64,000 nucleotides of DNA from Parasegetibacter sp. NRK P23. GTDB lineage: Bacteria > Bacteroidota > Bacteroidia > Chitinophagales > Chitinophagaceae. The position numbers and the translations under genes are program-made. Location of the stretch: assembly GCF_023721715.1 (NCBI RefSeq), contig NZ_JAMDLG010000001.1, forward strand, positions 2,209,784 to 2,273,783, in the 5' to 3' direction. Under the pieces are notes generated by a model. That model searched no databases, was not told the origin of the DNA, and was given only the letters and a program-made list of their open reading frames with translations. Positions 34,707-43,556 of the stretch are shown here, in pieces (within the stretch, counting starts at the first letter, position 1; each line of letters begins with the position of its first letter).

Positions 34707-36257
34707 ATGAGATTACCCTTACTACCCCTTCTTATCTTACCGGCAACAGGCTTCGCGCAGCAAAACAAAGCCATCCGTTTTACCATTCACACCGACCGTA
34801 AAGAGCAGGTCGTAGATAACATCGGCGCCTCCGGCTGCTGGTTCTCTGAAGGCATCGGCAAGCACTGGCCCGAAGGAAAAAAAGAACAGATCGCGGAATG
34901 GCTCTTCAGCAAAGAAATGGATCAAAACGGCACCCCTAAAGGAATCGGTCTCTCCGCCTGGCGCTTCAACATTGGTGGCGGAACCGCTGAACAGGGCGAC
35001 AGCAGCGGTATCAAAGATTTCAGGAAAAGAGTGGAAAGTTTTCAAAACCCGGATGGCTCCTACGATTGGAGCAAACAATCGGGTTACCTGTGGTTTGTAA
35101 AAAAAGCAAAAACTTACGGCGTTGAAAACCTGATCGCTTTTTCCAATACGCCACCCGTGCATTTTACGAGAAACGGACGCGGATTTAAAACGGAAAAAGA
35201 TTTCACCTCGAACCTTCGTCCCGACAAATACAGCGCTTACGCGGGATTTCTTGCGGATGTGCTGAAGCACTTCCAGCAGGAAGGCATCAACTTTAAATAC
35301 ATCAGTCCGGTGAATGAACCACAATGGGACTGGAGCAATAAACCGGGGCAGGCCAGCCAGGAAGGAAGTCCGTGGTACAATGGAGAAATATATAAAGTCA
35401 TAACAGCACTTGACAGTGCGCTATCCGCGCAGCAACTCAGTTCCCGCATCATGATCACCGAAGCGGGCATGCTGGATTACCTCTATACAAATAAAGGCCG
35501 CGCGGGTACGCAGATACAGACTTTTTTTAACCCGAAAAGCGCCCTGAACGTTTCAAAACTTACACACATGGCGCCATTTATTGGCGGACACAGTTACTTT
35601 ACTGATGGAGGCGATACAAACCGCATCCGCATCCGGCAGGCGTTGAAAGATACCGCCCTTGCCTACGGCGTAGATTACTGGCAAACTGAATATTCCATGC
35701 TGGGCGAAAGTTTCCGGGAAGGAATCCGGGGAAGAAGAAGCGCCATGGATTGCGCGCTGTTCCTGGCTAAAGTGATCCATACCGACCTGACTGTAGCCAA
35801 TGCAAAGGCCTGGCACCTCTGGAACAGCTATGAACCTGGCAATCCCGCATTTGATACACGCTATTTCCTGATTGCTCTGCGCCCAAACGCCACCCATACC
35901 GACGGAGATTTCTACCAGACCAAAGGATTATGGGCCATGGGAAACTTCAGCAGGTTTATCCGTCCGGGTATGCAGCGCGTGCAAACAAGTCGTAACGACG
36001 GTAAAGATGAATTCGCGGCCGCGCAACATCTGATGGCCTCCGCGTATGTGTCAGATAAACAGGTGGTGGCGGTATTCATTAATTATACCGATACAGTTCA
36101 ATCGTTGCAACTGAACATTTCGGGAAAGGGTCGCGTGAAACGCGCTACAAAATATGTAACATCGAAAGAGGATGACCTGAAAGCATATCCCATTAAAGCC
36201 ACGCAAGCGGTTGAATTGCCCGCACGCTCCGTTACAACCGTGGTGCTGGAAAAATAA
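34707..36257 (+). CDS. Secreted glycoside hydrolase family 30 enzyme
   Basis: 516 residues from ATG 34707 (MRLPLLPLLILPATGFAQ, a clean signal peptide); ATG 34686 adds seven residues. The GH30 (beta/alpha)8 barrel shows FSNTPPVHFTRNGRG, the acid/base Glu204 in SPVNEPQWDW and the nucleophile Glu328 in WQTEYSML, followed by the side beta-domain typical of the family (AYVSDKQVVAVFINYTDTVQSL). GH30 members cleave beta-1,6-galactan, glucosylceramide, xylan or beta-1,6-glucan. The sequence alone does not decide among these; beta-1,6-galactanase would fit a PUL with a rhamnosidase neighbour. It is the last gene of PUL 1 and is separated from the others by a terminator. Confidence 0.88.
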   Translation: MRLPLLPLLILPATGFAQQNKAIRFTIHTDRKEQVVDNIGASGCWFSEGIGKHWPEGKKEQIAEWLFSKEMDQNGTPKGIGLSAWRFNIGGGTAEQGDSSGIKDFRKRVESFQNPDGSYDWSKQSGYLWFVKKAKTYGVENLIAFSNTPPVHFTRNGRGFKTEKDFTSNLRPDKYSAYAGFLADVLKHFQQEGINFKYISPVNEPQWDWSNKPGQASQEGSPWYNGEIYKVITALDSALSAQQLSSRIMITEAGMLDYLYTNKGRAGTQIQTFFNPKSALNVSKLTHMAPFIGGHSYFTDGGDTNRIRIRQALKDTALAYGVDYWQTEYSMLGESFREGIRGRRSAMDCALFLAKVIHTDLTVANAKAWHLWNSYEPGNPAFDTRYFLIALRPNATHTDGDFYQTKGLWAMGNFSRFIRPGMQRVQTSRNDGKDEFAAAQHLMASAYVSDKQVVAVFINYTDTVQSLQLNISGKGRVKRATKYVTSKEDDLKAYPIKATQAVELPARSVTTVVLEK

Positions 36258-36266
36258 TTACCCGCC

Positions 36267-36830
36267 TCAAACTTTCAGCGAGGCACGGAACGCCCTGGCC
36301 GCATAATAAGACTGTACGCCGTTGTGGTAGAGAAACACAGTATCGTACCGCCGGTCGCAGAAAAGAGCGCCGCCGAGCTTCCTGATGTTTGCGGGCGTTT
36401 GCACCCAACTGGATGTTTTCAGGTCGAACTTCCCGAGTTCCTGCAGGAAACGGTATTCCTCTTCAGAAAGCAACGCTACCCCCATTTCATGGGCCATCCC
36501 GATGGCGCTGCCCTGGGGCTTGTTTTCTTTCCGGGCCTCCAGCGCTTCATCGTCAAAACACAAACTCCGCCGTTCTTTCGGCGACTCCGCGGAGCAATCA
36601 AAAAAGAGAAAAGTGCCTTCGGCTTTATCATACCCTACCACATCGGGTTCCCCCCCTGAAACTTCCATTTGTTGGAGCGACCATGCTTTATCAGGCTGCT
36701 TTGTGATCCGCTCTTCCACTTTCGCCCATTCCAGTCCTTTGTGGCGGTTCATGTTTTTTTCGAAGCGGGATTTGAGGGTGGCGAGGAGTTGTTGGAGTTC
36801 TGTGTTGGATAGTTTGTTTTTTGCTGGCAT
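36267..36830 (-). CDS. DUF4256 domain protein
   Basis: 187 residues matching the DUF4256 family along its length: LKSRFEKNMNRHKGLEWAKVEERI, EPDVVGYDKAEGTFLFFDCSAESPKERRSLCFDDEALEARKENKPQGSA and LGGALFCDRRYDTVFLYHNGVQSYYAARAFR. Soluble, with no signal peptide. Its function is unknown. It converges on the GH30 gene with only 9 bp between stop codons. Confidence 0.9.
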   Translation of the reverse strand: MPAKNKLSNTELQQLLATLKSRFEKNMNRHKGLEWAKVEERITKQPDKAWSLQQMEVSGGEPDVVGYDKAEGTFLFFDCSAESPKERRSLCFDDEALEARKENKPQGSAIGMAHEMGVALLSEEEYRFLQELGKFDLKTSSWVQTPANIRKLGGALFCDRRYDTVFLYHNGVQSYYAARAFRASLKV

Positions 36831-36989
36831 GGGATCGTTTTTTTGAAGATGGCTTATGCAGTTATCTTTTGTAATAATGTTTCCAGGCGATTGTGTGCCA
36901 TGTTATGACCGTGTGCGAACGGTAATTTCAGCATCTGGTGCCTTATCGCACAGACATGGTAAATGATACGCATTCCTGTGCGGGCAGAC

Positions 36990-37346
36990 CTACCTGTTAA
37001 GCGCCTGCAATTTCTTATAAACAGCAAGCATTTCTGTTTGAAGTGCTGGCAGATCATTCCTGATTACATTCCATACTACAGGAAGATCAGTTCCAAAATA
37101 TTCATGAATGAGCCTGTTCCGCATTCCCTTGATCAGACTCCAGGGAATTTGAGGATTTCCTTCTTTCACATCCTCTGGTAAATGTGCCGTAGCTTCACCA
37201 ATCACCTGAATGTTATAAAGACATGCCTCCACCACCATAAAGTTGGAACAAAAATCATCAAATGAGAGATCAGTGGTATAAGTCTGAATGTGACTGATGC
37301 ATTGTAAAATATCACCGATCACGAGTGAAGGAACACGTTTAGACAT
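36990..37346 (-). CDS. hepT: HepT-like toxin (HEPN domain)
   Basis: 118 residues, all-alpha HEPN fold. The catalytic motif RX4HXY is present as RNRLIHEY (Arg76, His81, Tyr83). HepT proteins cleave RNA until silenced by the partner MntA, which adds AMP to the Tyr of this motif. The start overlaps the 3' end of the mntA-like gene by 8 bp, the standard arrangement. Confidence 0.92.
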   Translation of the reverse strand: MSKRVPSLVIGDILQCISHIQTYTTDLSFDDFCSNFMVVEACLYNIQVIGEATAHLPEDVKEGNPQIPWSLIKGMRNRLIHEYFGTDLPVVWNVIRNDLPALQTEMLAVYKKLQALNR

Positions 37347-37629
37347 AGATAATGTCTTTTTCTACATAGGGTAGATAAGCGGGCTTTATGGAACGGCTAG
37401 GCACCACATCGGTTTTAATTCCGAACAGCCCTTCAATTTCATCAGCCATTTGGATAAAACTTAACCCCATTGGTCCGGTAATGTCAACGGCAATATCAAT
37501 ATCGCTATGCTCAGTGGCCTCTCCCCTGGCATATGATCCAAATACGCCAAGCCGTGCAATAGGATACTTTTTTTGAAGTTCCGGCTTGTGCTTTTGCAGG
37601 ATATTTACGATTGCGTTTAACGTGTACAT
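37339..37629 (-). CDS. mntA: MntA-like minimal nucleotidyltransferase antitoxin
   Basis: 96 residues from ATG 37629 (MYTLNAIVNILQKHKPEL); the frame runs upstream toward the tRNA but that part has no homology. The nucleotidyltransferase motif GSX10DXD is intact: GSYARGEATEHSDID (Gly31, Ser32, Asp43, Asp45). It is expected to AMPylate HepT, making a type VII toxin-antitoxin pair. It lies directly downstream of the tRNA-Arg terminator. Confidence 0.92.
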   Translation of the reverse strand: MYTLNAIVNILQKHKPELQKKYPIARLGVFGSYARGEATEHSDIDIAVDITGPMGLSFIQMADEIEGLFGIKTDVVPSRSIKPAYLPYVEKDIIYV

Positions 37630-37676
37630 ATATTGCAAAATAACTTTTTTCCCGCACACCTTTCTGTCATGCGTAT

Positions 37677-37703
37677 AAAAAAACCGCCCTTTTGAGGCGG
37701 TTT
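37677..37703 (-). terminator. Terminator of tRNA-Arg
   Basis: AAACCGCC (37681-37688) pairs with GGCGGTTT (37696-37703) around a 7-base loop. On the minus strand the stem runs into seven T (37683-37677). It begins 5 bp after the tRNA 3' end. Confidence 0.85.
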
Positions 37704-37707
37704 CCTG

Positions 37708-37781
37708 TGAACCGGATTGGATTCGAACCAATGACCTACTGCTTAGAAGGCAGTTGCTCTATCCAGCTGAGCTACCGGTCC
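37708..37781 (-). tRNA. tRNA-Arg, anticodon TCT
   Basis: 74 nt on the minus strand. The acceptor stem GGACCGG pairs with CCGGTTC (one G-T pair), and the discriminator A is at 37708. The D-arm has TAGCTCAGCTGGATAGAGC, the anticodon arm is ACTGC-CTTCTAA-GCAGT with TCT at 37747-37745, and the T-arm is ATTGGTTCGAATCCAAT. CCA is not encoded. It would read AGA and AGG. Confidence 0.96.
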
Positions 37782-37794
37782 GTTTTTGGAGCGG

Positions 37795-37825
37795 CAAATA
37801 TACCGAATTTTACCGTTCCGCAAAA
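37795..37825 (-). promoter_or_regulatory. Promoter of tRNA-Arg
   Basis: Minus strand TTTTG (37825-37821), 18 bp, then TATATTTG (37802-37795), an exact match to the Bacteroidota primary sigma consensus TTTG-N17-20-TAnnTTTG. The box ends 13 bp before the mature tRNA. Confidence 0.8.
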
Positions 37826-37832
37826 TGGTAGT

Positions 37833-38579
37833 TTAGTTTTTCCTTTTTTCGGCCGCGATCAATTCAGTTTTCATCACTTCAAACACCCGCTCCCGGAACG
37901 CTTTCACGCTTTCTCCCGAGGCCGGACTCATGGATGGAAGAAAATGCATTTCCAGCGGATGAGGCCAGAGGAAGAATATTTTTCCTGCGGGCATCACCCC
38001 TCTTGTATGGTAAAGTAAAGCGGGCATTACCGGCTTCCCTGTTTCAAGCGCAAGGCGGAAAGCGCCATCTTTAAAGGGTTTTAGCGGTTCACTGGTTTTG
38101 TTGCGCGTTCCTTCCGGGTAAATGCACATGTGCAGGCCCATTTCCAGTACGGCTTTCATTTGCTGGTAGCCATCTCTGCGGCTCTGTTCACTTTTCCGGT
38201 CCACCAAAACGCTGCCCAACTGGTAAATGATGCCGAACAGGGGAACTTTAGCGAATTCTTTTTTGGCGATGGTTTTGTTCGTACCCGGTATGCCGGGGGA
38301 AGTGACCGGTACGTCCATCAAAGAATTGTGGTTACAAACGACAATATAATTTTTACCTTTTTGAAAATTCGATGTACCCCGCACCTTCAACGGGCAACCG
38401 ATCATTGGAAGATAGATACCCATCCACAAACGGGAAGCGCTGATGAAGGCCGCAGTTCTTTTCGGTTCGGGTAAAAACCACCTGCAATACAGAAACCAGG
38501 GAAAGAAAAGCAGCATGGTGGCAATGAACCACAACATGCCCCACAAGGCGAAGAACCTGCCTGCAATAGATTTGAACAT
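37833..38579 (-). CDS. plsC: 1-acyl-sn-glycerol-3-phosphate acyltransferase (PlsC type)
   Basis: 248 residues with hydrophobic segments in the first 60 anchoring it to the inner membrane. The acyltransferase motif HX4D is NHNSLMDV (His84, Asp89), and block III is YPEGTRNKTSEPLKPFKDGAFRLA. It adds the second acyl chain to lysophosphatidic acid in phospholipid synthesis. It starts 27 bp after the lptD stop on the same strand, so it is probably co-transcribed with that envelope gene. Confidence 0.92.
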   Translation of the reverse strand: MFKSIAGRFFALWGMLWFIATMLLFFPWFLYCRWFLPEPKRTAAFISASRLWMGIYLPMIGCPLKVRGTSNFQKGKNYIVVCNHNSLMDVPVTSPGIPGTNKTIAKKEFAKVPLFGIIYQLGSVLVDRKSEQSRRDGYQQMKAVLEMGLHMCIYPEGTRNKTSEPLKPFKDGAFRLALETGKPVMPALLYHTRGVMPAGKIFFLWPHPLEMHFLPSMSPASGESVKAFRERVFEVMKTELIAAEKRKN

Positions 38580-38606
38580 GCCTAAAATTAAGGATTGTGG
38601 CGCATA

Positions 38607-41372
38607 TCAGAAGCCGGTGTAGAAATAACGGGTACGGTTCACTTTCAGGTCGCGGAGCAGGCCCGATTTAGGTTGAAGCGTGATGTTGAAGAAACGGTAT
38701 AAACCCACGGGCGTGATGTTGATGGACATCTGCCAGCAGTGCATTTCACGCGTGATGAACATGGTGAAAGACTGAATTTTGCCTGTTTTGAAATCGAAGA
38801 AAGTATTTGCGCCCATTTTCCATTTCTCCGTGAGGTTAAAATCTCCTCCGAGATTCAGGTTGGAATTCACTACCGTTTCGAAGCCGGAATAATCTGTTTT
38901 GGGTACACGCTGAAAACTCAGGGAGAAAGAAGTATTGATAGACCAGGGTATATTAAAATCCGCGAACTCTCCCGGGTTCCGGCGGGCGAAGTCTAGCTGC
39001 GCCTGCTGTTCTTCCGCGGTCAATGGCCCAAGTTCATCTTCCATTTCCTCTTTTGTCTGTTGCTTTTTATCGTCTTTGGGTTTGCTGCTGAAAGAGGTAC
39101 TCATGGCGATGCTTCCGCCTGTGATCCTGCCCAATGCGCCGGGAGAGAATTTACGGCCTTCCCACATGTATTCTTTCAACCGGTATCCCTGGGCATCCAC
39201 TTTGTAAGGGCTGAGGTTTCCGTTGGCGGTGATGTTCAGCTTCTCGAATAATGTACTCCTGATGTACAAACTGATATCCGATAATTTGAAAGAATCGGCC
39301 ATGAAGTTGTAAGAACCATTGAAACCAAAACCGTCAATCAGGCGCACTTTTTTAATGGCTGCGTCGCCAGTATCTTTTTTGGAGCGGATTTTCATCTCCA
39401 GGTTATTGTCTACACCGAAGCTCATGCCCCCGAAAGTACCTTCGCCGAAGCCGCCGAAAATACTTCCGTCGAAACGGGAGAAGCGCTGTGCCCTGCCGGA
39501 GGTATCCACCTGGGAGGTATAATAATTATCTTTTTGGAAATCGGGGCGATAGTTCAAACCAACTGATGGACGTATTACGTGGCGCAGGGCCACGAGCCGG
39601 GAGTTCTTAAAGTTTTTGGTACCGAAGATTGCGGTGTTGAAGCCCAGGCCGAAGGCCATCTGGCGGGCGGAATAGAATCCTTTGTTGATGATGGTATCCA
39701 CCTTTCCGTCTGTCGGGTTCCATTGGCGGATGAATTCCTGCGCGTACCATCTTTCATCGAAACTCACGGAAGGCGCAATCTGCAACGGGCCCAGCGGCGG
39801 CAAAGAAAGCGTGATAGGCACATTATGGGAAGCGCCCCACTGGAACGTATCAATCAATTGGCGGAAGCTGAACGCGGAATCATAAAACGATACCATGCTC
39901 CGGAAGTTGGTGTTCAGTCCTACCCCGAGTTTTTCGTACCATTTCGGCTGTCCCACCATTTCTTCCCGCTGGAACGGGTACAATGTATTGACCGTAAAAC
40001 CGATATCCGGCAGGTTCAACTGTACCAGCCTGGTAACGGCGTTCTGGTTGTGGTTGGCGCTGGCCGTGAGGTTGGCCACGCCTTCCCAGGTTTTGCTGTA
40101 CGCGATGGAAGAGTTAAGGTTATTGTTGAAATTGGCGGTGGGGTTATTGGGAATATACTGGTTGAATTTGGTGGAACCGGCGTTCACGCTGGCGGAAAAT
40201 GTTTGTCCGGGTCTGGCCTTTCCATCCACACTGTGGTTCCAGGTAATGTTGAAGGTTTTTGTTTGCGTATAATCCGGGTCGCCTTTGAAGTTCACTTTAA
40301 AATCCTGCATCCTGAAGGTCATGCCACCCTGGTAGCGGTAACGTTTCCTGTACGTGGGCTGAACGTTCACCGACCATCCACCATAAGAATATACGTTGGT
40401 GAGTAAGGTTACATCAAAATTATCGTTCAGCACTTTGTAGTACCCCAATCCTTCCAATCCGAGGCCGAACTGTTCGTTCGTGGAAAAAGTTGGTGCGAGG
40501 ATACCGGATTGTCGGCCACCTTTCGACATCGGGAACAAGCCGAATGGCAGGTACAACGGGATGGGCACACCTTCAAATTCCGGGTGAATAGGGCCGGTAA
40601 CGGCCAGCTTCTTGTTCACCAGTTTCATTTTATTGGCCTTGAAGGCAAAGTGCGGATGGTCATAGTTACAGGTGGTAACGGTGGCACGGAGGGCGAAATA
40701 ATCGTTCTCGTTTACCTTTTTGATCTTCTCCCCGGCCACATACATTTCTCCCTGCTGGGTGAACGTGGTTTTCGTAATGCCGCGTTGTGTTTTGAAATTA
40801 TACACAATGGTATCCGCGGTGAAAGGCGTTTCCGCCTGTTTCAGTTTGGGCACGCCCACCTGGGCGCCAGCGGTGTCCAGCGTATAGGTGGCGGTAACCA
40901 ATTGTGTAGCCTGATCGAGACTGATGCGGTCGGCGGTCAGGTTTACATCTTTGTATTCGATCACACCCTTCCCATACATATAGGCCTTGTTCTTTTTGAT
41001 GTCCCACACGATGGAATCTTCCGCCTGGTAGTTCACCGGAGCATCTAAAGAGTCTCTGGATATCTTTATATCGAGTGTATCAATCTTTTGTACAACGGAA
41101 TCTTTTCCACGCAGTGAATCTCCTTTAACAGGAATCGTATCATTTAGATTGAGTCTGCCTGAAACCGGCAACAGGGAAGAATCTCCGTTCCGCAGTGTTG
41201 GTCTTTTGAGTGTTGGCGGTGGAACAGTATCCTGTTGAAAGACTGTTAAAAAATTACGAAAAGGCTCGTTGTTGGATACAACCGCAGTAGATTTAAGCGT
41301 TATTCCAGATAAAAGCAAGGCTATTATCCCGGTAAAAATGTAAATTGGACTAACTTTGCAACGGTTGTTCAT
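38607..41372 (-). CDS. lptD: LPS-assembly outer-membrane protein LptD
   Basis: 921 residues. The N-terminal region (about 125-270) is an OstA-like beta-jelly roll with AEDSIVWDIKKNKAYMYGKGVIEYKD and the periodic DxI/V strands of Lpt proteins. The rest is a large barrel: PLYLPFGLFPMSKGGRQSGILAPTF is the hallmark junction of LptD, followed by many aromatic-rich strands ending NRTRYFYTGF. It inserts LPS (or lipooligosaccharide) into the outer leaflet. Divergent from the amidase gene; an exact -7 box lies 13 bp before the ATG. Confidence 0.93.
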   Translation of the reverse strand: MNNRCKVSPIYIFTGIIALLLSGITLKSTAVVSNNEPFRNFLTVFQQDTVPPPTLKRPTLRNGDSSLLPVSGRLNLNDTIPVKGDSLRGKDSVVQKIDTLDIKISRDSLDAPVNYQAEDSIVWDIKKNKAYMYGKGVIEYKDVNLTADRISLDQATQLVTATYTLDTAGAQVGVPKLKQAETPFTADTIVYNFKTQRGITKTTFTQQGEMYVAGEKIKKVNENDYFALRATVTTCNYDHPHFAFKANKMKLVNKKLAVTGPIHPEFEGVPIPLYLPFGLFPMSKGGRQSGILAPTFSTNEQFGLGLEGLGYYKVLNDNFDVTLLTNVYSYGGWSVNVQPTYRKRYRYQGGMTFRMQDFKVNFKGDPDYTQTKTFNITWNHSVDGKARPGQTFSASVNAGSTKFNQYIPNNPTANFNNNLNSSIAYSKTWEGVANLTASANHNQNAVTRLVQLNLPDIGFTVNTLYPFQREEMVGQPKWYEKLGVGLNTNFRSMVSFYDSAFSFRQLIDTFQWGASHNVPITLSLPPLGPLQIAPSVSFDERWYAQEFIRQWNPTDGKVDTIINKGFYSARQMAFGLGFNTAIFGTKNFKNSRLVALRHVIRPSVGLNYRPDFQKDNYYTSQVDTSGRAQRFSRFDGSIFGGFGEGTFGGMSFGVDNNLEMKIRSKKDTGDAAIKKVRLIDGFGFNGSYNFMADSFKLSDISLYIRSTLFEKLNITANGNLSPYKVDAQGYRLKEYMWEGRKFSPGALGRITGGSIAMSTSFSSKPKDDKKQQTKEEMEDELGPLTAEEQQAQLDFARRNPGEFADFNIPWSINTSFSLSFQRVPKTDYSGFETVVNSNLNLGGDFNLTEKWKMGANTFFDFKTGKIQSFTMFITREMHCWQMSINITPVGLYRFFNITLQPKSGLLRDLKVNRTRYFYTGF

Positions 41373-41385
41373 AATGCAGTGGGGG

Positions 41386-41393
41386 CAAAAATA
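41386..41393 (-). promoter_or_regulatory. -7 box of the lptD promoter
   Basis: Minus strand TATTTTTG matches TAnnTTTG. It ends 13 bp before the lptD ATG, which implies a very short leader. The -33 element is not clear. Confidence 0.5.
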
Positions 41394-41453
41394 AGAGAAT
41401 AAAGTTGTGAACGATACCCCAGTTTTTGGTTTAAGTAAATATTAAGATTAGGT

Positions 41454-42443
41454 ATGCTCAAAAAAATCAGTCTGTGTCTGGCATTGGTGGCCATTATTGT
41501 TACCGCGATCTCTTTCAGGAACAATTTATCTCCCAACAGGGCCAACGCGCTGCGCACCATTATCATAGATCCCGGACACGGGGGTAGCGATGGAGGGGCT
41601 AATGGCAGTTTTTCCAAAGAAAAGGACATATGCCTGGCTGTTAGTTTGAAGCTGGGTGATCTGCTGAAGAAAGAATTGCCCAATACCAAAATACTTTTCA
41701 CCCGCACCACAGATATTTACCCTGACCTGCATTCCCGTGCCAATTTCGCGAACGAAAGCAGGGGCGATCTATTCGTTTCCATTCACGTGAACTCAGCACC
41801 CGCAAAAAAAGGCAGAGAACTTACAGGATATAAAACATCCACGTATTGGAAGAACAAGAAAAAATACACCCGTAAAGTACCTCAATACCGCTACTATACC
41901 ATTCCTAACCCTGCCAAAGGAACAGAAACATACATTTGGGGTTCTCATAAAAATGATGAAAAAGAAGTGGCCTTGCGCGAAAACGCCCCCATGTTAATGG
42001 AGGAGAATTACCAGGCCAAATATGGTGACATCGACCCAAATTCGCAGGATTTTATCGTGATGGCCAGTCTGAAAACCAAACAATTCTTTAAAAGAAGCGC
42101 GACCCTTGCACTCCATGTGGAAGAAGAATTCCGTAAAGTGGGCCGTGCCAGCCGTGATATCAAGCAACGCGCGGTAGGCATCTGGGTACTTCAGGCCACC
42201 GCGATGCCAAGCATTCTGGTGGAAACCGGCTACATCTCTAATAAAGAAGAAGAAGAATACCTGAACAGTGAACCCGGCCAGCAGGAGATCGCCCAATGCA
42301 TCGCCACGGCCATCAAACGCTACAAGGTAGAACTGGAATCTTCACAGGTGGGCGGTGTGGAAACTGGTTCTCCTATCAGCAACGAACCTCCTTCCCCATA
42401 TTCACCTTCGGTATCCAAAGAGGGAACGCTGCCCAAAAAATAA
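41454..42443 (+). CDS. N-acetylmuramoyl-L-alanine amidase (Amidase_3)
   Basis: 329 residues. An N-terminal hydrophobic segment (about 4-20) directs export. The zinc amidase core shows IIIDPGHGGSDGG (His42), FSKEKDICLAV (Glu ligand), SIHVNSAP (second His) and the catalytic SILVETGYISNKEEE. A low-complexity Ser/Pro tail ends the protein. It cleaves the amide between MurNAc and the stem peptide, for cell separation or turnover. Divergent from lptD; an MCE gene follows after 90 bp with its own -7 box. Confidence 0.93.
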   Translation: MLKKISLCLALVAIIVTAISFRNNLSPNRANALRTIIIDPGHGGSDGGANGSFSKEKDICLAVSLKLGDLLKKELPNTKILFTRTTDIYPDLHSRANFANESRGDLFVSIHVNSAPAKKGRELTGYKTSTYWKNKKKYTRKVPQYRYYTIPNPAKGTETYIWGSHKNDEKEVALRENAPMLMEENYQAKYGDIDPNSQDFIVMASLKTKQFFKRSATLALHVEEEFRKVGRASRDIKQRAVGIWVLQATAMPSILVETGYISNKEEEEYLNSEPGQQEIAQCIATAIKRYKVELESSQVGGVETGSPISNEPPSPYSPSVSKEGTLPKK

Positions 42444-42496
42444 GTTGACTATCACCGATTTAACTGCATTTTCACGGTCGTGCGGCACAATTTTTA

Positions 42497-42504
42497 TACA
42501 TTTG
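42497..42504 (+). promoter_or_regulatory. -7 box upstream of the MlaD-like gene
   Basis: TACATTTG is an exact TAnnTTTG match 29 bp before the ATG at 42534. No clear -33 partner. It suggests that the MlaD and OstA-like genes can be transcribed apart from the amidase gene. Confidence 0.45.
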
Positions 42505-42533
42505 TTGCCATACAATAAGGAAAGCACTGACCC

Positions 42534-43553
42534 ATGCGCATATCAAACGAAACCAAAATAGGTGTACTTACGGCCATCGGCATCGTGGTACTTATTCTTG
42601 GGTTTAATTTTCTGAAAGGCAATTCCCTTTTCGATAAAAAAACAAACTTTTACGTGGAGTTCCCCAACGTGGACGGACTGGCCCCTTCAAATCCCGTTAT
42701 GATCAACGGTTTGCAGGTGGGTGCCGTTTCCACGATGCGCGAAAAAGATAAAAACGTGAGCGGCGTGGTAGTGGAGCTCCGTATGAGTAAAGAACTCCTC
42801 ATTCCAAAAGATTCCAAAGCCACCATCAACCCCAGTCTGGGAGGCCTTGGCGTTACCACTATTTCTATCGCGCTGGGCACCTCTTCGGAATACCTTCAGA
42901 ACGGCGACACCATCGGGATACACAACAAACCCGGTGTGGTGGAAGAACTGAAAAAGAACCTAGCCCCCACCCTCGAAAGGGTAAACAGTGTGATGGATTC
43001 GCTCAAACTAACTTTGGGCGGCATCAACCAAACACTCGATCCCGACGCGCAACAGAACATCAGGGCCACGATTGCGCACCTCGCCGCCAGTACCGCATCG
43101 CTACAACAACTGCTGAACGCGCAACAGGGTGCCCTCGCAAAATCACTCAACAATGTAGAGCGCTTTACCGGAACACTCGCCAACAACGAGCAGAAGATCA
43201 ATAATGTGCTGGAGAACGTGGAAAAAACCACGGCAAAATTTTCTGAAATTGAACTGGAAAGCACCATAAGCGCTTTAAACAGTTCAGTAAACTCCCTGGA
43301 TAGCGCCATGGCGAAACTCAATAATACGGAAGGCTCCGCGGGCCTGTTGCTGAACGACCAGCAGCTTTACCGTAACCTGGAGAATTCCACCAGAAGTCTG
43401 AACATATTGCTCGACGACCTGAGGATGAACCCCAAAAGGTATGTAAGCTTCTCCGTATTCGGCAGAAAGGAAAAATCCGGTCCGCTAACGAAGCCCGCCC
43501 CCATTGATCGTGACACCATAACGGTAAAAGGAGATACCGTGATCGTTAAATAA
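42534..43553 (+). CDS. MlaD/MCE family lipid-transport protein
   Basis: 339 residues. One N-terminal membrane helix (IGVLTAIGIVVLILGFNFL) and a single MCE domain (about 38-115: FYVEFPNVDGLAPSNPVMINGLQVGAVSTM). A long helical region follows (about 135-260), with Gln/Asn-rich heptads. MCE proteins form hexameric rings that carry phospholipids between the membranes. The downstream OstA-like gene begins 3 bp after its stop, so the two are translated together. Confidence 0.92.
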   Translation: MRISNETKIGVLTAIGIVVLILGFNFLKGNSLFDKKTNFYVEFPNVDGLAPSNPVMINGLQVGAVSTMREKDKNVSGVVVELRMSKELLIPKDSKATINPSLGGLGVTTISIALGTSSEYLQNGDTIGIHNKPGVVEELKKNLAPTLERVNSVMDSLKLTLGGINQTLDPDAQQNIRATIAHLAASTASLQQLLNAQQGALAKSLNNVERFTGTLANNEQKINNVLENVEKTTAKFSEIELESTISALNSSVNSLDSAMAKLNNTEGSAGLLLNDQQLYRNLENSTRSLNILLDDLRMNPKRYVSFSVFGRKEKSGPLTKPAPIDRDTITVKGDTVIVK

Positions 43554-43556
43554 AAG

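Noticed and set aside
36854-37057. Minus-strand 67-residue frame between hepT and DUF4256
   Set aside because: Overlaps the end of hepT, has no domain and no recognisable start signal. The 160-bp gap 36831-36989 otherwise shows nothing I can support.
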